Of a stretch of 64,000 bases of DNA, positions 8,513 to 16,247 are shown piece by piece. The translations under genes were made by a program, and so were the position numbers. This stretch comes from Desulfobacterales bacterium (GTDB lineage: Bacteria > Desulfobacterota > Desulfobacteria > Desulfobacterales > JAHEIW01), in contig CP070746.1 in assembly GCA_020348305.1 (NCBI GenBank), positions 622,815 to 686,814 on the forward strand, in the 5' to 3' direction. Position 1 is the first letter of the stretch. The number at the start of each line of letters is the position of its first letter. The notes below the pieces were generated by a model that was not told the origin of the DNA, did not search any database, and was given only the letters and a program-made list of their open reading frames with translations.

Positions 8513-9403
8513 TTACGCTGCCAGGCGGGCAGGCATTGAGCGAGATTTACGATTTTTCATATTGACATTGATTACCGGCTGCCGAAGCATCCTTTCATAG
8601 GTATTAATGTAATGGTGTAAGTTGAAGGATTGAGTATTATGGATTGATGGACCGCCGGTATTCAATTTGTCGGCCAAAATCTCACTCATTGGTAATTCAG
8701 TGAAGGGGTTCCGATGTTGCTCCTTTTTCATCAGGAAAGCAAAGCCGCCTACAGTGACAACAGGAGCCGCAAATATACCGCTTAAAAGAAAATTGACAGG
8801 ATTTGTCTCCCGTGTTTCTTCATAGTTAGCCGGATATCGATCATAAAACAGATATTGCCAGAACGCCGCTGCATCAATTCCCATATCTTCGACAGAGGCC
8901 AAGAGGCTTTTGGCCGTATCCGGTTTATGGACCGTAAAAAGACATGGAATCTCAAGTTTTTTTGCCGCAGCCGGAATCAAACCGGTCATCCAATCATGAC
9001 AGTGAATTAGATCCGGCTGAACTGTGGGTATGATTTGATGAATAACCTCTCGCTGAAAAGCAATAGAAATTTTGATATTTTCCCATTTATAATTTGAATC
9101 CGTGCAATTGGAATAAAAAAATACCCTGTCTTCCGTAAGATGTATCTGGCCTGCGGGCATCATTTTTGCTTTTTTGTCCTGTATCTCCCGGGAGGTGGCT
9201 GCAAAAATTTGCCGGTAGTCCGGCTGAACCACATGCACATCGACCCCCAGATCATACAAACCGACGATTAAACCCGCCAGATCATCAGCACACTCTTCGC
9301 TATTAATGACCATACAACGGGTCATATGTTCCGAGCGATTCGGAATAAATATAACGTCAGCGGATACAAAAAGAATTCGAGGTTGAGCCGGAGAATTGGA
9401 CAT
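8513..9403 (-). CDS. Glycogen synthase-like N-terminal (GT5) domain protein
   Basis: 296 residues that match only the first Rossmann half of glycogen/starch synthases: ILFVSADV at the start, DLAGLIVGLYDLGVDVHVVQPDY, and LIHCHDWMTGLIP. Full GlgA is about 480 residues; the C-terminal GT-B half with the nucleotide-sugar site is absent. The N-terminal K-x-GG-L loop that contacts ADP-glucose is also not recognisable. A normal synthase is therefore doubtful. A ribosome site (GGAG) precedes ATG 9403. It follows a CBM48 protein by 12 bases, so a glucan-related regulatory or binding role is possible. Confidence 0.7.
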   Translation of the reverse strand: MSNSPAQPRILFVSADVIFIPNRSEHMTRCMVINSEECADDLAGLIVGLYDLGVDVHVVQPDYRQIFAATSREIQDKKAKMMPAGQIHLTEDRVFFYSNCTDSNYKWENIKISIAFQREVIHQIIPTVQPDLIHCHDWMTGLIPAAAKKLEIPCLFTVHKPDTAKSLLASVEDMGIDAAAFWQYLFYDRYPANYEETRETNPVNFLLSGIFAAPVVTVGGFAFLMKKEQHRNPFTELPMSEILADKLNTGGPSIHNTQSFNLHHYINTYERMLRQPVINVNMKNRKSRSMPARLAA

Positions 9404-9415
9404 TTTTATTTTCTC

Positions 9416-9724
9416 CTAAAGGACAATAACTGAATTTTCACTATCCCCGAAGGGAGTGGTCACAAATTTGTCAGCTTCTACATCATTCTCCCAATTCATT
9501 TTATCCAACAAGTACCGAAACTGGTATTCTCTGCCTTGCTCGAGATTTAAAGTCGTCGTAAACGCTCCGGATTTCAGCTTTCTCATCGGTGTCGCCAAGA
9601 AGCTCCAGCCATTAAATTCTCCAACAACGTGAGCGGTTTTGGCCGAATTCCCAATTTCCTCAGAGACTCGAAACGTCACTTTGCATACCGGTTTGGTTTT
9701 AAGGAATTGCTTTTTAATACTCAT
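9416..9724 (-). CDS. Small CBM48 (isoamylase early-set) glycan-binding protein
   Basis: 102 residues made of one CBM48-like domain: VTFRVSEEIGNSAKTAHVVGEFNGW, then TTTLNLEQGREYQFRYLLD and NSVIVL at the end. Free-standing copies of this beta-sandwich resemble the glycogen-binding domain of AMPK. AAGGAGG precedes the start. It is co-transcribed with the half glycogen synthase after it, so the two probably act on or sense the same storage glucan. Confidence 0.82.
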   Translation of the reverse strand: MSIKKQFLKTKPVCKVTFRVSEEIGNSAKTAHVVGEFNGWSFLATPMRKLKSGAFTTTLNLEQGREYQFRYLLDKMNWENDVEADKFVTTPFGDSENSVIVL

Positions 9725-9767
9725 TAAAACCTCCTTTTAATAATAGCCAACGTCAATACATAAAAGG

Positions 9768-9900
9768 TCATTGCGACCTGCCCACTCGTGTTGTTGACGC
9801 TGCAGGCAGGTCGCCAACTGCCCACTTTCGCCCGCCAGAAAAGTCTGCCTGTCATAGCCAGCCCCCTTTGGCGGAAGGCGGGCAGGGATAGCCACATGGT
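9768..9900. repeat. GC-rich intergenic inverted-repeat element
   Basis: GCGACCTGCC at 9773-9782 is exactly inverted as GGCAGGTCGC at 9805-9814, and a second GC-rich pair (CCGCC / GGCGG) lies near 9833-9885. The segment is far more GC-rich than the AT-rich spacers elsewhere and has no good gene. It looks like a dispersed palindromic repeat, though no second copy is visible in this window. Confidence 0.45.
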
Positions 9901-9922
9901 CGAGACGTCGGATGCATTGGAA

Positions 9923-10252
9923 TTAATATTCCGGTTCGAAATATTTGACGCCAATCCCATAAGAGGGAACATTGGCATCTGGTATTTCTCTGCACCATTT
10001 TACATCTGCGAGGGTTACCGAGCGTAATCCCTCGCAATTGCCGCTGTAAGAGCCGTTAAGGTGAAATTTTTTTACCCGAATATAAACGGTTGCTCCGGGT
10101 TGAAGAAAGAAACTTGATTTAAAAAACATACCCCCAGCGCCATGATTAAGGGTCTGAGCTTCAAAGCAATGTTCTTTATTGAAATATGAAAGCGCAATGG
10201 GTGCGAAGTAGTTGCTACGTTTATAAGCTCTTTTTTCTGTATAAGTCTCCAT
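9923..10252 (-). CDS. PilZ-domain protein
   Basis: 109 residues with a PilZ-like beta barrel: KRAYKRSNYFAPIAL at the start, giving the basic R-x3-R-type c-di-GMP contact region, LNHGAGGMFFKS in place of the usual (D/N)-x-S-x-x-G turn, and YGIGVKYFEPEY at the end. The second motif is altered (His-Gly in place of x-Ser), so c-di-GMP binding is uncertain. It is last in a row of small signalling genes that runs from 11264. Confidence 0.7.
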   Translation of the reverse strand: METYTEKRAYKRSNYFAPIALSYFNKEHCFEAQTLNHGAGGMFFKSSFFLQPGATVYIRVKKFHLNGSYSGNCEGLRSVTLADVKWCREIPDANVPSYGIGVKYFEPEY

Positions 10253-10269
10253 TTTTGGACCCTTTGAGA

Positions 10270-10560
10270 TTAAGGTGACATAATTTGATATGCATTCTTA
10301 CCGATGAACTTTACGCAGGCCTGATGGTGTTTTAATTTTGAAAAATGTCGTTTAAATACCTGGCGGCCAAATGGATGAATTGTATTCAAGCTGCTGGTAT
10401 TAATTGAGACGCAATCATTCTTGTTCAAATTTGCCTCTAATGTATTGAGCAGCTCGAAGGCTGAGCTGCCGTCAAAATCTCCCCCCAAACTCAATTGCAG
10501 ATTACCATCGGTGCGATGCCTTAAAATTTTAAAATTGTTGGCCATGTCGGATTCTTTCAC
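10270..10560 (-). CDS. STAS-domain protein (anti-sigma antagonist-like)
   Basis: 96 residues from GTG 10560, or 91 from ATG 10545; neither has a strong ribosome site. The fold signature is LQLSLGGDFDGSSAFELLNTL, then CVSINTSSLNTIHPFGRQVFKRH, as in STAS proteins such as SpoIIAA. The Ser/Thr phosphorylation site normally in the D-x-S-G loop is not clear: NTSSLNTIHPFG has Ser and Thr nearby. It is in a chain of small signalling genes, two bases after the receiver-like gene, and could be a partner in a phosphorylation switch. Confidence 0.68.
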   Translation of the reverse strand: MKESDMANNFKILRHRTDGNLQLSLGGDFDGSSAFELLNTLEANLNKNDCVSINTSSLNTIHPFGRQVFKRHFSKLKHHQACVKFIGKNAYQIMSP

Positions 10561-10562
10561 GT

Positions 10563-10883
10563 CTAAGGTATTTTTATTTTGTCTGACTGAGGAGCCGCTT
10601 TTTGACCTAAGGCATCAGCGATGGCAGCTTTGATTCTATCCATCGCATCAAAACCTTTGGTTTTGAAAACAATAACCTGAAAGTCTCTATATTTCTGCTT
10701 GACTTCAAAATAAAGTTTCATGGTGCTAAATCCATCCGAATCAGAATCGAGAAGCACCAGTTCCGCTTGCGTATTTTCGATTTGCTCCCAAATCAAATCC
10801 ACATCATTCAGACTTACAACCTGATAGCCCTCTTTCGTTAGCACCTCTGAAGTTATCACCCCAACGTAGGAGTTATCATGCAA
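10563..10883 (-). CDS. Receiver-like protein with degenerate active site
   Basis: 106 residues from TTG 10883. Reading slightly upstream in frame gives AKILILHDNSYVGVITSEVL, a receiver-type first strand in which the acidic pair is His-Asp rather than Asp-Asp. The phospho-Asp position is LVLLDSDSDGFSTM. VIVFKTK supplies the last conserved Lys. Because the first codons overlap the previous gene and lack ATG, translational coupling or an old frameshift that fused two frames is possible. Partner unknown. Confidence 0.55.
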   Translation of the reverse strand: MHDNSYVGVITSEVLTKEGYQVVSLNDVDLIWEQIENTQAELVLLDSDSDGFSTMKLYFEVKQKYRDFQVIVFKTKGFDAMDRIKAAIADALGQKAAPQSDKIKIP

Positions 10884-11088
10884 TATTAGTATTTTGGCAT
10901 GATAAGCTCCCGAATTCGTCAGTTATGGAGTTCTCCGATAAGGAGCCAAACGGATAGGATTTAATGTCCTCTTCATCGTGTGTAACCATCCGGATTTCAA
11001 TTTCACATTCGGGGAAAAAGGTATTGAGCAAAGTAATCCAGCTGTATCTGCCACCCGCATGTTCGGACAAAATCACGATCTTTTTCAT
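10876..11088 (-). CDS. Small hypothetical protein, first strand Rossmann-like
   Basis: 70 residues. The start MKKIVILSEHAGGRYSWITLL resembles an alpha/beta nucleotide or receiver fold, then the frame ends early in an uncharacteristic tail (SLSCQNTNIA) that overlaps the next gene by eight bases. It starts in the stop of the small Cys-rich gene as ATGA. It may be a truncated domain. I do not recognise its family. Confidence 0.45.
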   Translation of the reverse strand: MKKIVILSEHAGGRYSWITLLNTFFPECEIEIRMVTHDEEDIKSYPFGSLSENSITDEFGSLSCQNTNIA

Positions 11089-11264
11089 CGGATATCTTCC
11101 TTATTTTCCTCCGCATATTCTTGCTCTTCTTCTAAACAGTAAACACGCCATACACAGTCCAGGTGCTCACAATCTCCTTTCGCCTTGCGGAAGCAATCCG
11201 GATTTCCATCGAGACGCTGCACGCTTCGAATGAGGTGCTTTAAATCAGGTGAATTATCTTGCAA
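11085..11264 (-). CDS. Small Cys-rich hypothetical protein
   Basis: A 59-residue frame from TTG 11264 to TGA 11085-11087 that overlaps the next start as ATGA. Its sequence includes GNPDCFRKAKGDCEHLDC and VWRVYCLEEEQEYAEE: four Cys and an acidic tail, which suggests a small metal-binding or redox protein. No ATG and no strong ribosome site are visible, so expression depends on a TTG start. The tight overlap with the next gene is the main argument that it is real. Confidence 0.45.
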   Translation of the reverse strand: MQDNSPDLKHLIRSVQRLDGNPDCFRKAKGDCEHLDCVWRVYCLEEEQEYAEENKEDIR

Positions 11265-11471
11265 CTCAGATATCTTCTTCTATGTTATGACAACTACCGG
11301 CTTTCAGGCTATTACACCACAAGCTTAATGTAACCTATTGCCTAAATTTATCGGTTTGTCTATAGAGAATGGGCTTCATTTTAATGAGGGAAGCGCCCAT
11401 AGGTAGGAAATTATCCCGGAGCGTTAGGAAAATTACGAATAAAGGACATCCACGGTTGTTGAAGGCGGGGT

Positions 11472-12149
11472 TTATTCTTTCCAAAGATCGATGTTGATAA
11501 GGCCGAGTTTGGCGGCATAGCGAGCAATATCGATCATGCTGTGGAGGTCCAGCTTGCGCATAATGCTGGAGCGGTGGTTCTCAACAGTTTTGGAGCTGAT
11601 AAAAAGCATTTCACCAATTTCATTGGTGGAATGCCCTTCGGCCACCAGTGCCATGATCTCTTGTTCACGGGGGGTCAAGGTGTCATATGCATCATCTGGG
11701 ATTTTTATCTCCTTTTCCTGTAATCCCACTAACTTCTTAACAATTTTTTGGGAGACAGAAGTGTCCATGAAGAAATCGCCTTTTATGACAGTTTTAATCC
11801 CTTGCAGAAGTTTGTCGGAAGCGGATTCCTTAATCACATAGCCAGTGGCTCCGGCGCGGAACGCCCCCACGATATAGTCTATTTTGGAATGCATACTGAC
11901 AATCATGATCCGTGTCGTTGGTGAAAACTTCAGCACATCCCGAGTCAATTCAATGCCGCTTTTATCCGGCAGGGATATATCAATAAGCGCAACATCAGGT
12001 TTGAATTTTTGAACCATTTTCAGGGCTTCACGTCCATTTCCGGCCTCCCCAACCACTTCAAAATTGGCATTACGTTCGATAATCGCTTTAAGTCCATCCC
12101 TGAAAAGACCATGGTCATCAACGATCAATATGGTTTTCTTTTGAACCAT
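11472..12149 (-). CDS. NarL/FixJ-family response regulator
   Basis: 225 residues: a receiver domain (ILIVDDHGLFRDGL, phospho-Asp in VALIDISLPDKSG near residue 57, conserved Lys in VIKESASDKL) and a LuxR-type helix-turn-helix (LTPREQEIMALVAEGHSTNEIGEML, then KTVENHRSSIMRKL). It binds DNA as a dimer when phosphorylated. It overlaps the end of the kinase gene by 32 bases, so the two form one unit. Targets are unknown. Confidence 0.92.
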   Translation of the reverse strand: MVQKKTILIVDDHGLFRDGLKAIIERNANFEVVGEAGNGREALKMVQKFKPDVALIDISLPDKSGIELTRDVLKFSPTTRIMIVSMHSKIDYIVGAFRAGATGYVIKESASDKLLQGIKTVIKGDFFMDTSVSQKIVKKLVGLQEKEIKIPDDAYDTLTPREQEIMALVAEGHSTNEIGEMLFISSKTVENHRSSIMRKLDLHSMIDIARYAAKLGLINIDLWKE

Positions 12150-13812
12150 ACTTTTTCTCCTGATAGGGAAATTTTATAAAGATATGAGTACCCTTCATCG
12201 GCTGCGATTGAATTGTCATTTCACCTTGCATCAGGCTGACCCTCTCGGCCATGCTGCGAAGCCCCATCCGTCTTTGCCTGTCGACGGTGCGCATCCGTTC
12301 CTGCAAATCAAAACCTTTGCCGTTATCTTCAATGCGCAGGATGATATTCGGATATGTTCCCACCAGCTTGACGTTTGCCTGACCGGCATGCGCATGCTTG
12401 CGTATATTATTAAGTCCCTCTTGTACCAGGCGGTAAAGATTCAACTCAGTATCGGAATCCAGGAAAAAGTTACTCATACCGACCGGTTCAAAGTTAACCT
12501 TCACTCCGCTTTTTTCAGCAAATTCATCACAATACATGAAAAGCGCATGGACAAGCCCCATATCATCGAGTCCCGGGGGGTGTAGATCATATGAAAGATC
12601 TCGCACAGATCCAATGGCTTTCTGAAGTATTTGTGAATATTCCAAAACATTTTTTCTGACTTCGGCAGATAAGCACGGTTCTCGATCAACAAGGGTGTCT
12701 ATGCCAATTTTTATACTGGAAAGATCCTGCGTTACACGGTCATGCAGCTCCCGGGAAATCATCTGACGCTCTGATTCTTGGGACTGTATCAGTTGTTGGC
12801 TGAGGGTACGAATCTGTATTTCAGCTTGCTTGCGCTCGGTAATGTCACGAATGTGTTCGATCACCGAGACCACCTTTCCTTCATCATCAAATATCGGAAG
12901 CACGCGTATATCATTGATCTTTCCATCAATCGGATTTGTATGCTCAAGCTGCTTTATTTCACCGGTAGTAAACACCTCCATGGCGTGGCAGGGATTACAG
13001 GGCTTTTTGCGGTTCATAAACACTTCATAGCAATAAGGATGAGCCTGACGATCTTTTTCTGAAATGTCATCATGATCTTTCCAATTCGACATTATAACCC
13101 GTAAATCTTTATCGATGACGACCACCAAGTCTTGGAGAGCGTTAAAAGAATTGGAAAGCAGGTTTTTTGTCTCATGAAAGTCATTCTCCGCTCTTTTGCG
13201 CTCTTCTATTTCTTGTCTTAACTTCTCGTTCGCTTCAACCAGCTCGGCAGAGCGTTTTCCCACCCGTAATTCCAATTCATCTTTGGCTTTGCGGAGTGCT
13301 TCTTCGGCCCGCTTGCGGTCGGTGATATCCAAGGTAAGCTCAGTCGTACCCATAACATGGCCATTATCGTCTTGGACTTGATGGCCTTGTATATACCACC
13401 ACCGCCCGTCCGGGCTCATCTTTTCAACCGCTTGGGGCTGTTTGGTGTCACGCGCTTTTGTTACCGGGCAGTCTTCGCAGGGAGTCTGGCGGTCAGCCCA
13501 TACCTCATGACAGTGGCGGCCCAGGAGGTCTTCTCGCTTCATGTGCACTGATTCGCAGGCTGCTCTATTCGCCCACAGGATTTTCATCTCTCTATCCTGG
13601 AAGACCACGTGCTCCATTAGGCTGTCGAGAATGGCTATCTTCTCTTGTTCGTTTTTTCCCAGGATCTCCTCGACCTCTTTTCGTTTGGTGATGTTTATAC
13701 TTGAAGTCATAAGCCCCTCGACGCGTCCTGTTTCGCTCTTGAGAGGTACTTTTTGTCGTAATTCCTCTAACTCACGAATGAGTTGAGCTTTTGTCTTGTC
13801 TTTGTCTCGCAT
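12118..13812 (-). CDS. Cytosolic PAS histidine kinase, NarX type (HisKA_3)
   Basis: 564 residues with no membrane segment. Two PAS domains (about 70-165 and 225-330) are separated by a long coiled coil. Both contain Cys-rich loops: WADRQTPCEDCPVTKARD and MNRKKPCNPCHAM. The dimerisation domain carries MISRELHDRVTQDLSSI with the phospho-His, and the ATPase has NLYRLVQEGLNNIRKHA, DNGKGFD and MGLRSMAERV. The paired CxxC loops could bind a metal or cofactor and sense redox state; this is inference. It phosphorylates the overlapping regulator. Confidence 0.9.
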   Translation of the reverse strand: MRDKDKTKAQLIRELEELRQKVPLKSETGRVEGLMTSSINITKRKEVEEILGKNEQEKIAILDSLMEHVVFQDREMKILWANRAACESVHMKREDLLGRHCHEVWADRQTPCEDCPVTKARDTKQPQAVEKMSPDGRWWYIQGHQVQDDNGHVMGTTELTLDITDRKRAEEALRKAKDELELRVGKRSAELVEANEKLRQEIEERKRAENDFHETKNLLSNSFNALQDLVVVIDKDLRVIMSNWKDHDDISEKDRQAHPYCYEVFMNRKKPCNPCHAMEVFTTGEIKQLEHTNPIDGKINDIRVLPIFDDEGKVVSVIEHIRDITERKQAEIQIRTLSQQLIQSQESERQMISRELHDRVTQDLSSIKIGIDTLVDREPCLSAEVRKNVLEYSQILQKAIGSVRDLSYDLHPPGLDDMGLVHALFMYCDEFAEKSGVKVNFEPVGMSNFFLDSDTELNLYRLVQEGLNNIRKHAHAGQANVKLVGTYPNIILRIEDNGKGFDLQERMRTVDRQRRMGLRSMAERVSLMQGEMTIQSQPMKGTHIFIKFPYQEKKYGSKENHIDR

Positions 13813-13874
13813 ATGATCCCTCTTTTGAAAATCTAAAGATTGCTATCTTTGGATGACCTGAGAAGCTTTTAGGT

Positions 13875-13924
13875 AAAAACAAAAAGGCCCGCATCTGGAC
13901 AAAATGATGCATCCGGATGAGGGC
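13875..13924 (-). terminator. Rho-independent terminator
   Basis: On the minus strand a GC-rich stem (GCCCTCATCCGGA paired with TCCAGATGCGGGC, two mismatches) is followed by CTTTTTGTTTTTACC. It would end transcripts coming from the receiver-CBS gene and the radical-SAM remnant before the PAS kinase gene. Confidence 0.72.
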
Positions 13925-13954
13925 TTAATTTAAAATTGATTCCGTATCCTCCCC

Positions 13955-14335
13955 TCAACGAATTCGATTAGAGGTAAGGATTTTATGGATGAATTGTTGG
14001 TATTCATTGCGATGCCAGATGGTGTTCAAAGACTCTTGCTGAATATTGCCATAACTTCGGTTTAGCTGAAGGTGCTTTTGACCTTTAAAGTAATGATAAT
14101 TTTCTCCTCGCTCAGGTATCTGCTTCATGACACAGGGAGAAAGGTTTCCATCCGAACCAACGACAACCGCGTGGGTTACATTTTCGCTGCAGCCAAAATT
14201 TGTTTTCACCGGTGAAACCAAATGGAAGTGAACATCCGCACCCAATGCGGCGGATTCATCTCTGACGTGCCATAATCGATGCTTTAGCTCTGAATATTCT
14301 TTTTCTCCGGCAGCAAGGATGGATTCTGCCTCCAT
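13955..14335 (-). pseudogene. C-terminal SPASM-domain remnant of a radical SAM enzyme
   Basis: About 126 residues match the end of SPASM-type radical SAM proteins: NFGCSENVTHAVVVGSDGNLSPCVM, then GNIQQESLNTIWHRNEYQQFI. The Cys residues here normally bind an auxiliary Fe-S cluster. The radical SAM barrel with its CxxxCxxC motif is missing, and an in-frame TAA lies just upstream. The remaining piece is likely inactive, although it still has a start codon. It lies about 100 bases after the receiver-CBS gene. Confidence 0.7.
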
Positions 14336-14435
14336 GAACGACTTTTCTTGATGTACTGACTGGTGATAATTGCTTTAAGAAGCGAAAAATTTAATGGTGA
14401 TTTCACATTGCCAGCTTTTCTCCTGGCACGGTTCT

Positions 14436-15338
14436 TCATTCCTGCATGATCTTTTCAATTTCAAAGAACAAATCCTGCTCGCGGATCACACCGACAATTT
14501 CGCCGGACCATTCAACAGTTAACCGTCTTTGATTAAGTTTAATCATGGTATAAGCAGCCTCCATGAGATTGGCATTGGCGTCAATGCTGGACGGGGCTGG
14601 GGACATGACATCTTTGATGCTTTTAGAGGCCAGGCGTGAGGTCTCTCTTTTAAACATGCCGGACCAGAACATCGGTGAATACTGAATACTATCGGCCATC
14701 GAAGGTTTGGGTGCACTCAGGTAGGCCGGCATTATGGTTTTGAGCAAATCGATGATGGCCAGAATGCCGATTATTTTACCGTTGTCGTCATATACCAGAA
14801 GTGAGCGATGGCCTGTCTCCATGATGTTGTTGGTGGATACCTTGGCGGCAAAAGATTCGCGTAGCTTAAACACCGCTTCCCGGATGGTACTGTTCTGATG
14901 TTGAGTCGTATAGTCTTCTAAAGGAATCATCACCTCTCGGACGGTTTTTTCTTCAAAATCCACCTCCACCTTTGAGTGACGGTAAGCGTCAGTGATCTTC
15001 GATGTTAGCAGGTCTATATCACAGGGTTTTGTGAGATAATCGTATGCCCCCTGGTTAAGCGCTTCCTGAGCAGAAGGAAGGGCGCCGTGCCCCGTAAGCA
15101 TGATCACGGGCAAATCGGGCCGGCGCTTTTTAATTTCTTGCAGGGTGTCGTGTCCGTCCATGCCGGGCATCTTAATGTCAAGAACCACGACCTCAGGCTC
15201 CTCTTTAAGCAGTTCAATCGCCTTTTCTCCGCCGGCAGCCAACAGAGTGTCGAATCCTTTTCGATTCAAAATCTTTTTGGTAGTCAAACGAAATTTTTCT
15301 TCATCATCAACCATCAACACTTTAATTTTTTTAGACAT
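14436..15338 (-). CDS. Response regulator with C-terminal CBS pair
   Basis: 300 residues. The receiver (1-120) has VLMVDDEEKF, VVVLDIKMPGMDG with the phospho-Asp, MLTGHG and TKPCDIDLL. After a linker, two CBS domains follow: VREVMIPLEDYT to LVYDDNGKIIGILAIIDLL, and IKDVMSPAPSSI to VEWSGEIVGVIREQDLF. No DNA-binding domain is present, so output may depend on adenine-nucleotide binding. A close architectural relative lies at 27529-28371. It follows the transporter/YIP1 genes and may adjust transport to energy state. Confidence 0.88.
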   Translation of the reverse strand: MSKKIKVLMVDDEEKFRLTTKKILNRKGFDTLLAAGGEKAIELLKEEPEVVVLDIKMPGMDGHDTLQEIKKRRPDLPVIMLTGHGALPSAQEALNQGAYDYLTKPCDIDLLTSKITDAYRHSKVEVDFEEKTVREVMIPLEDYTTQHQNSTIREAVFKLRESFAAKVSTNNIMETGHRSLLVYDDNGKIIGILAIIDLLKTIMPAYLSAPKPSMADSIQYSPMFWSGMFKRETSRLASKSIKDVMSPAPSSIDANANLMEAAYTMIKLNQRRLTVEWSGEIVGVIREQDLFFEIEKIMQE

Positions 15339-15430
15339 TCTATAGATCTCCTTTTCAGAGACGCGGTGGTCTATCGATTCCTTCCAATTCGTTTATCAAA
15401 ACCTTCAAAGAACAATCTGACGGCTGAGGC

Positions 15431-15961
15431 TTAGCGACCACCGGACAATGGCAGAGACAGGGCCGTCCAGAAAAACAATATCAGAATACCGATCGAAAAG
15501 CCGATTATTAAAAGTGCCTGTGTCCATCTAAATCCCAAACCCTTGGTCATGCCGGTTGCGACAAGCCACCACTTCCAGGGTTCGGCAAATAATGAGAACA
15601 ACGGTATCCACGAAACAAGAAGTGTGACGCCCGTAGAAAACGCATAGAGGCTGAAAAATTTAGTAAAGCTTGCTCGTTTACCCACAGTCAAGACCATTAC
15701 CATGAAGCCAAGGCTTGCTGTAATAACAACCATACCTACCGCATTGATAAATAGGATGGCACCCATCATAAATATATTTTGATGTGCGTTGCAAACCAGG
15801 CTTGCGCCTGTGAAAAAAAGACTGGATATGATTAGAAAACCGAGGGACTGTTTCCATTCCACTTCCCGCGGGTACTCACTAAAAAATTTCCGGGGTTCAC
15901 CCAGTATTCCGGTCAGGGTCTGATAATAAAATCGCAAAGTAAATTGTTTGGCCGCAGACAT
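15431..15961 (-). CDS. YIP1-family multi-pass membrane protein
   Basis: 176 residues with about five hydrophobic helices and a short cytosolic N-terminus containing YYQTLTGILGEPRKFFSEY, typical of bacterial Yip1-domain proteins. These proteins have no agreed function. It lies between the small membrane protein and the receiver-CBS gene on the same strand, probably in the DASS transporter transcript. It could be an accessory membrane factor. Confidence 0.72.
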   Translation of the reverse strand: MSAAKQFTLRFYYQTLTGILGEPRKFFSEYPREVEWKQSLGFLIISSLFFTGASLVCNAHQNIFMMGAILFINAVGMVVITASLGFMVMVLTVGKRASFTKFFSLYAFSTGVTLLVSWIPLFSLFAEPWKWWLVATGMTKGLGFRWTQALLIIGFSIGILILFFWTALSLPLSGGR

Positions 15962-15975
15962 GAGCTCACCTGTAT

Positions 15976-16137
15976 TCAGACGATTCCTAATTTTGCGAGG
16001 GCACCATATAAGAGCATTGCCAGCGTCAGAACAAAAAACAGTTTACGTTCGGCCTTTGCGCTGAAATAAACTTTGCCGTTTTCATATTTCAGCACTCTAC
16101 GGTGCTCAGCTAAGTTTGCATTTTCAGTTTTCGCCAT
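15976..16137 (-). CDS. Small single-pass membrane protein
   Basis: A 53-residue protein with a strong ribosome site (AGGGAGGG) seven bases before ATG 16137. It is polar and basic at first (MAKTENANLAEHRRVLKYEN), then has one hydrophobic helix (LFFVLTLAMLLYGALAKLGIV) at the end. Placed between the DASS transporter and the YIP1 protein with short spacers, it is probably a small accessory subunit of one of them. I do not recognise a family. Confidence 0.7.
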   Translation of the reverse strand: MAKTENANLAEHRRVLKYENGKVYFSAKAERKLFFVLTLAMLLYGALAKLGIV

Positions 16138-16247
16138 GCGCCCTCCCTTAAATCAGTCATTAAGATGATAGATCTGATTTTACACGTCCGCTCGGCCTTA
16201 CTCGTCTGAAATCTGCAGATAGATACAGTATATTTGTCCTATTTTAC

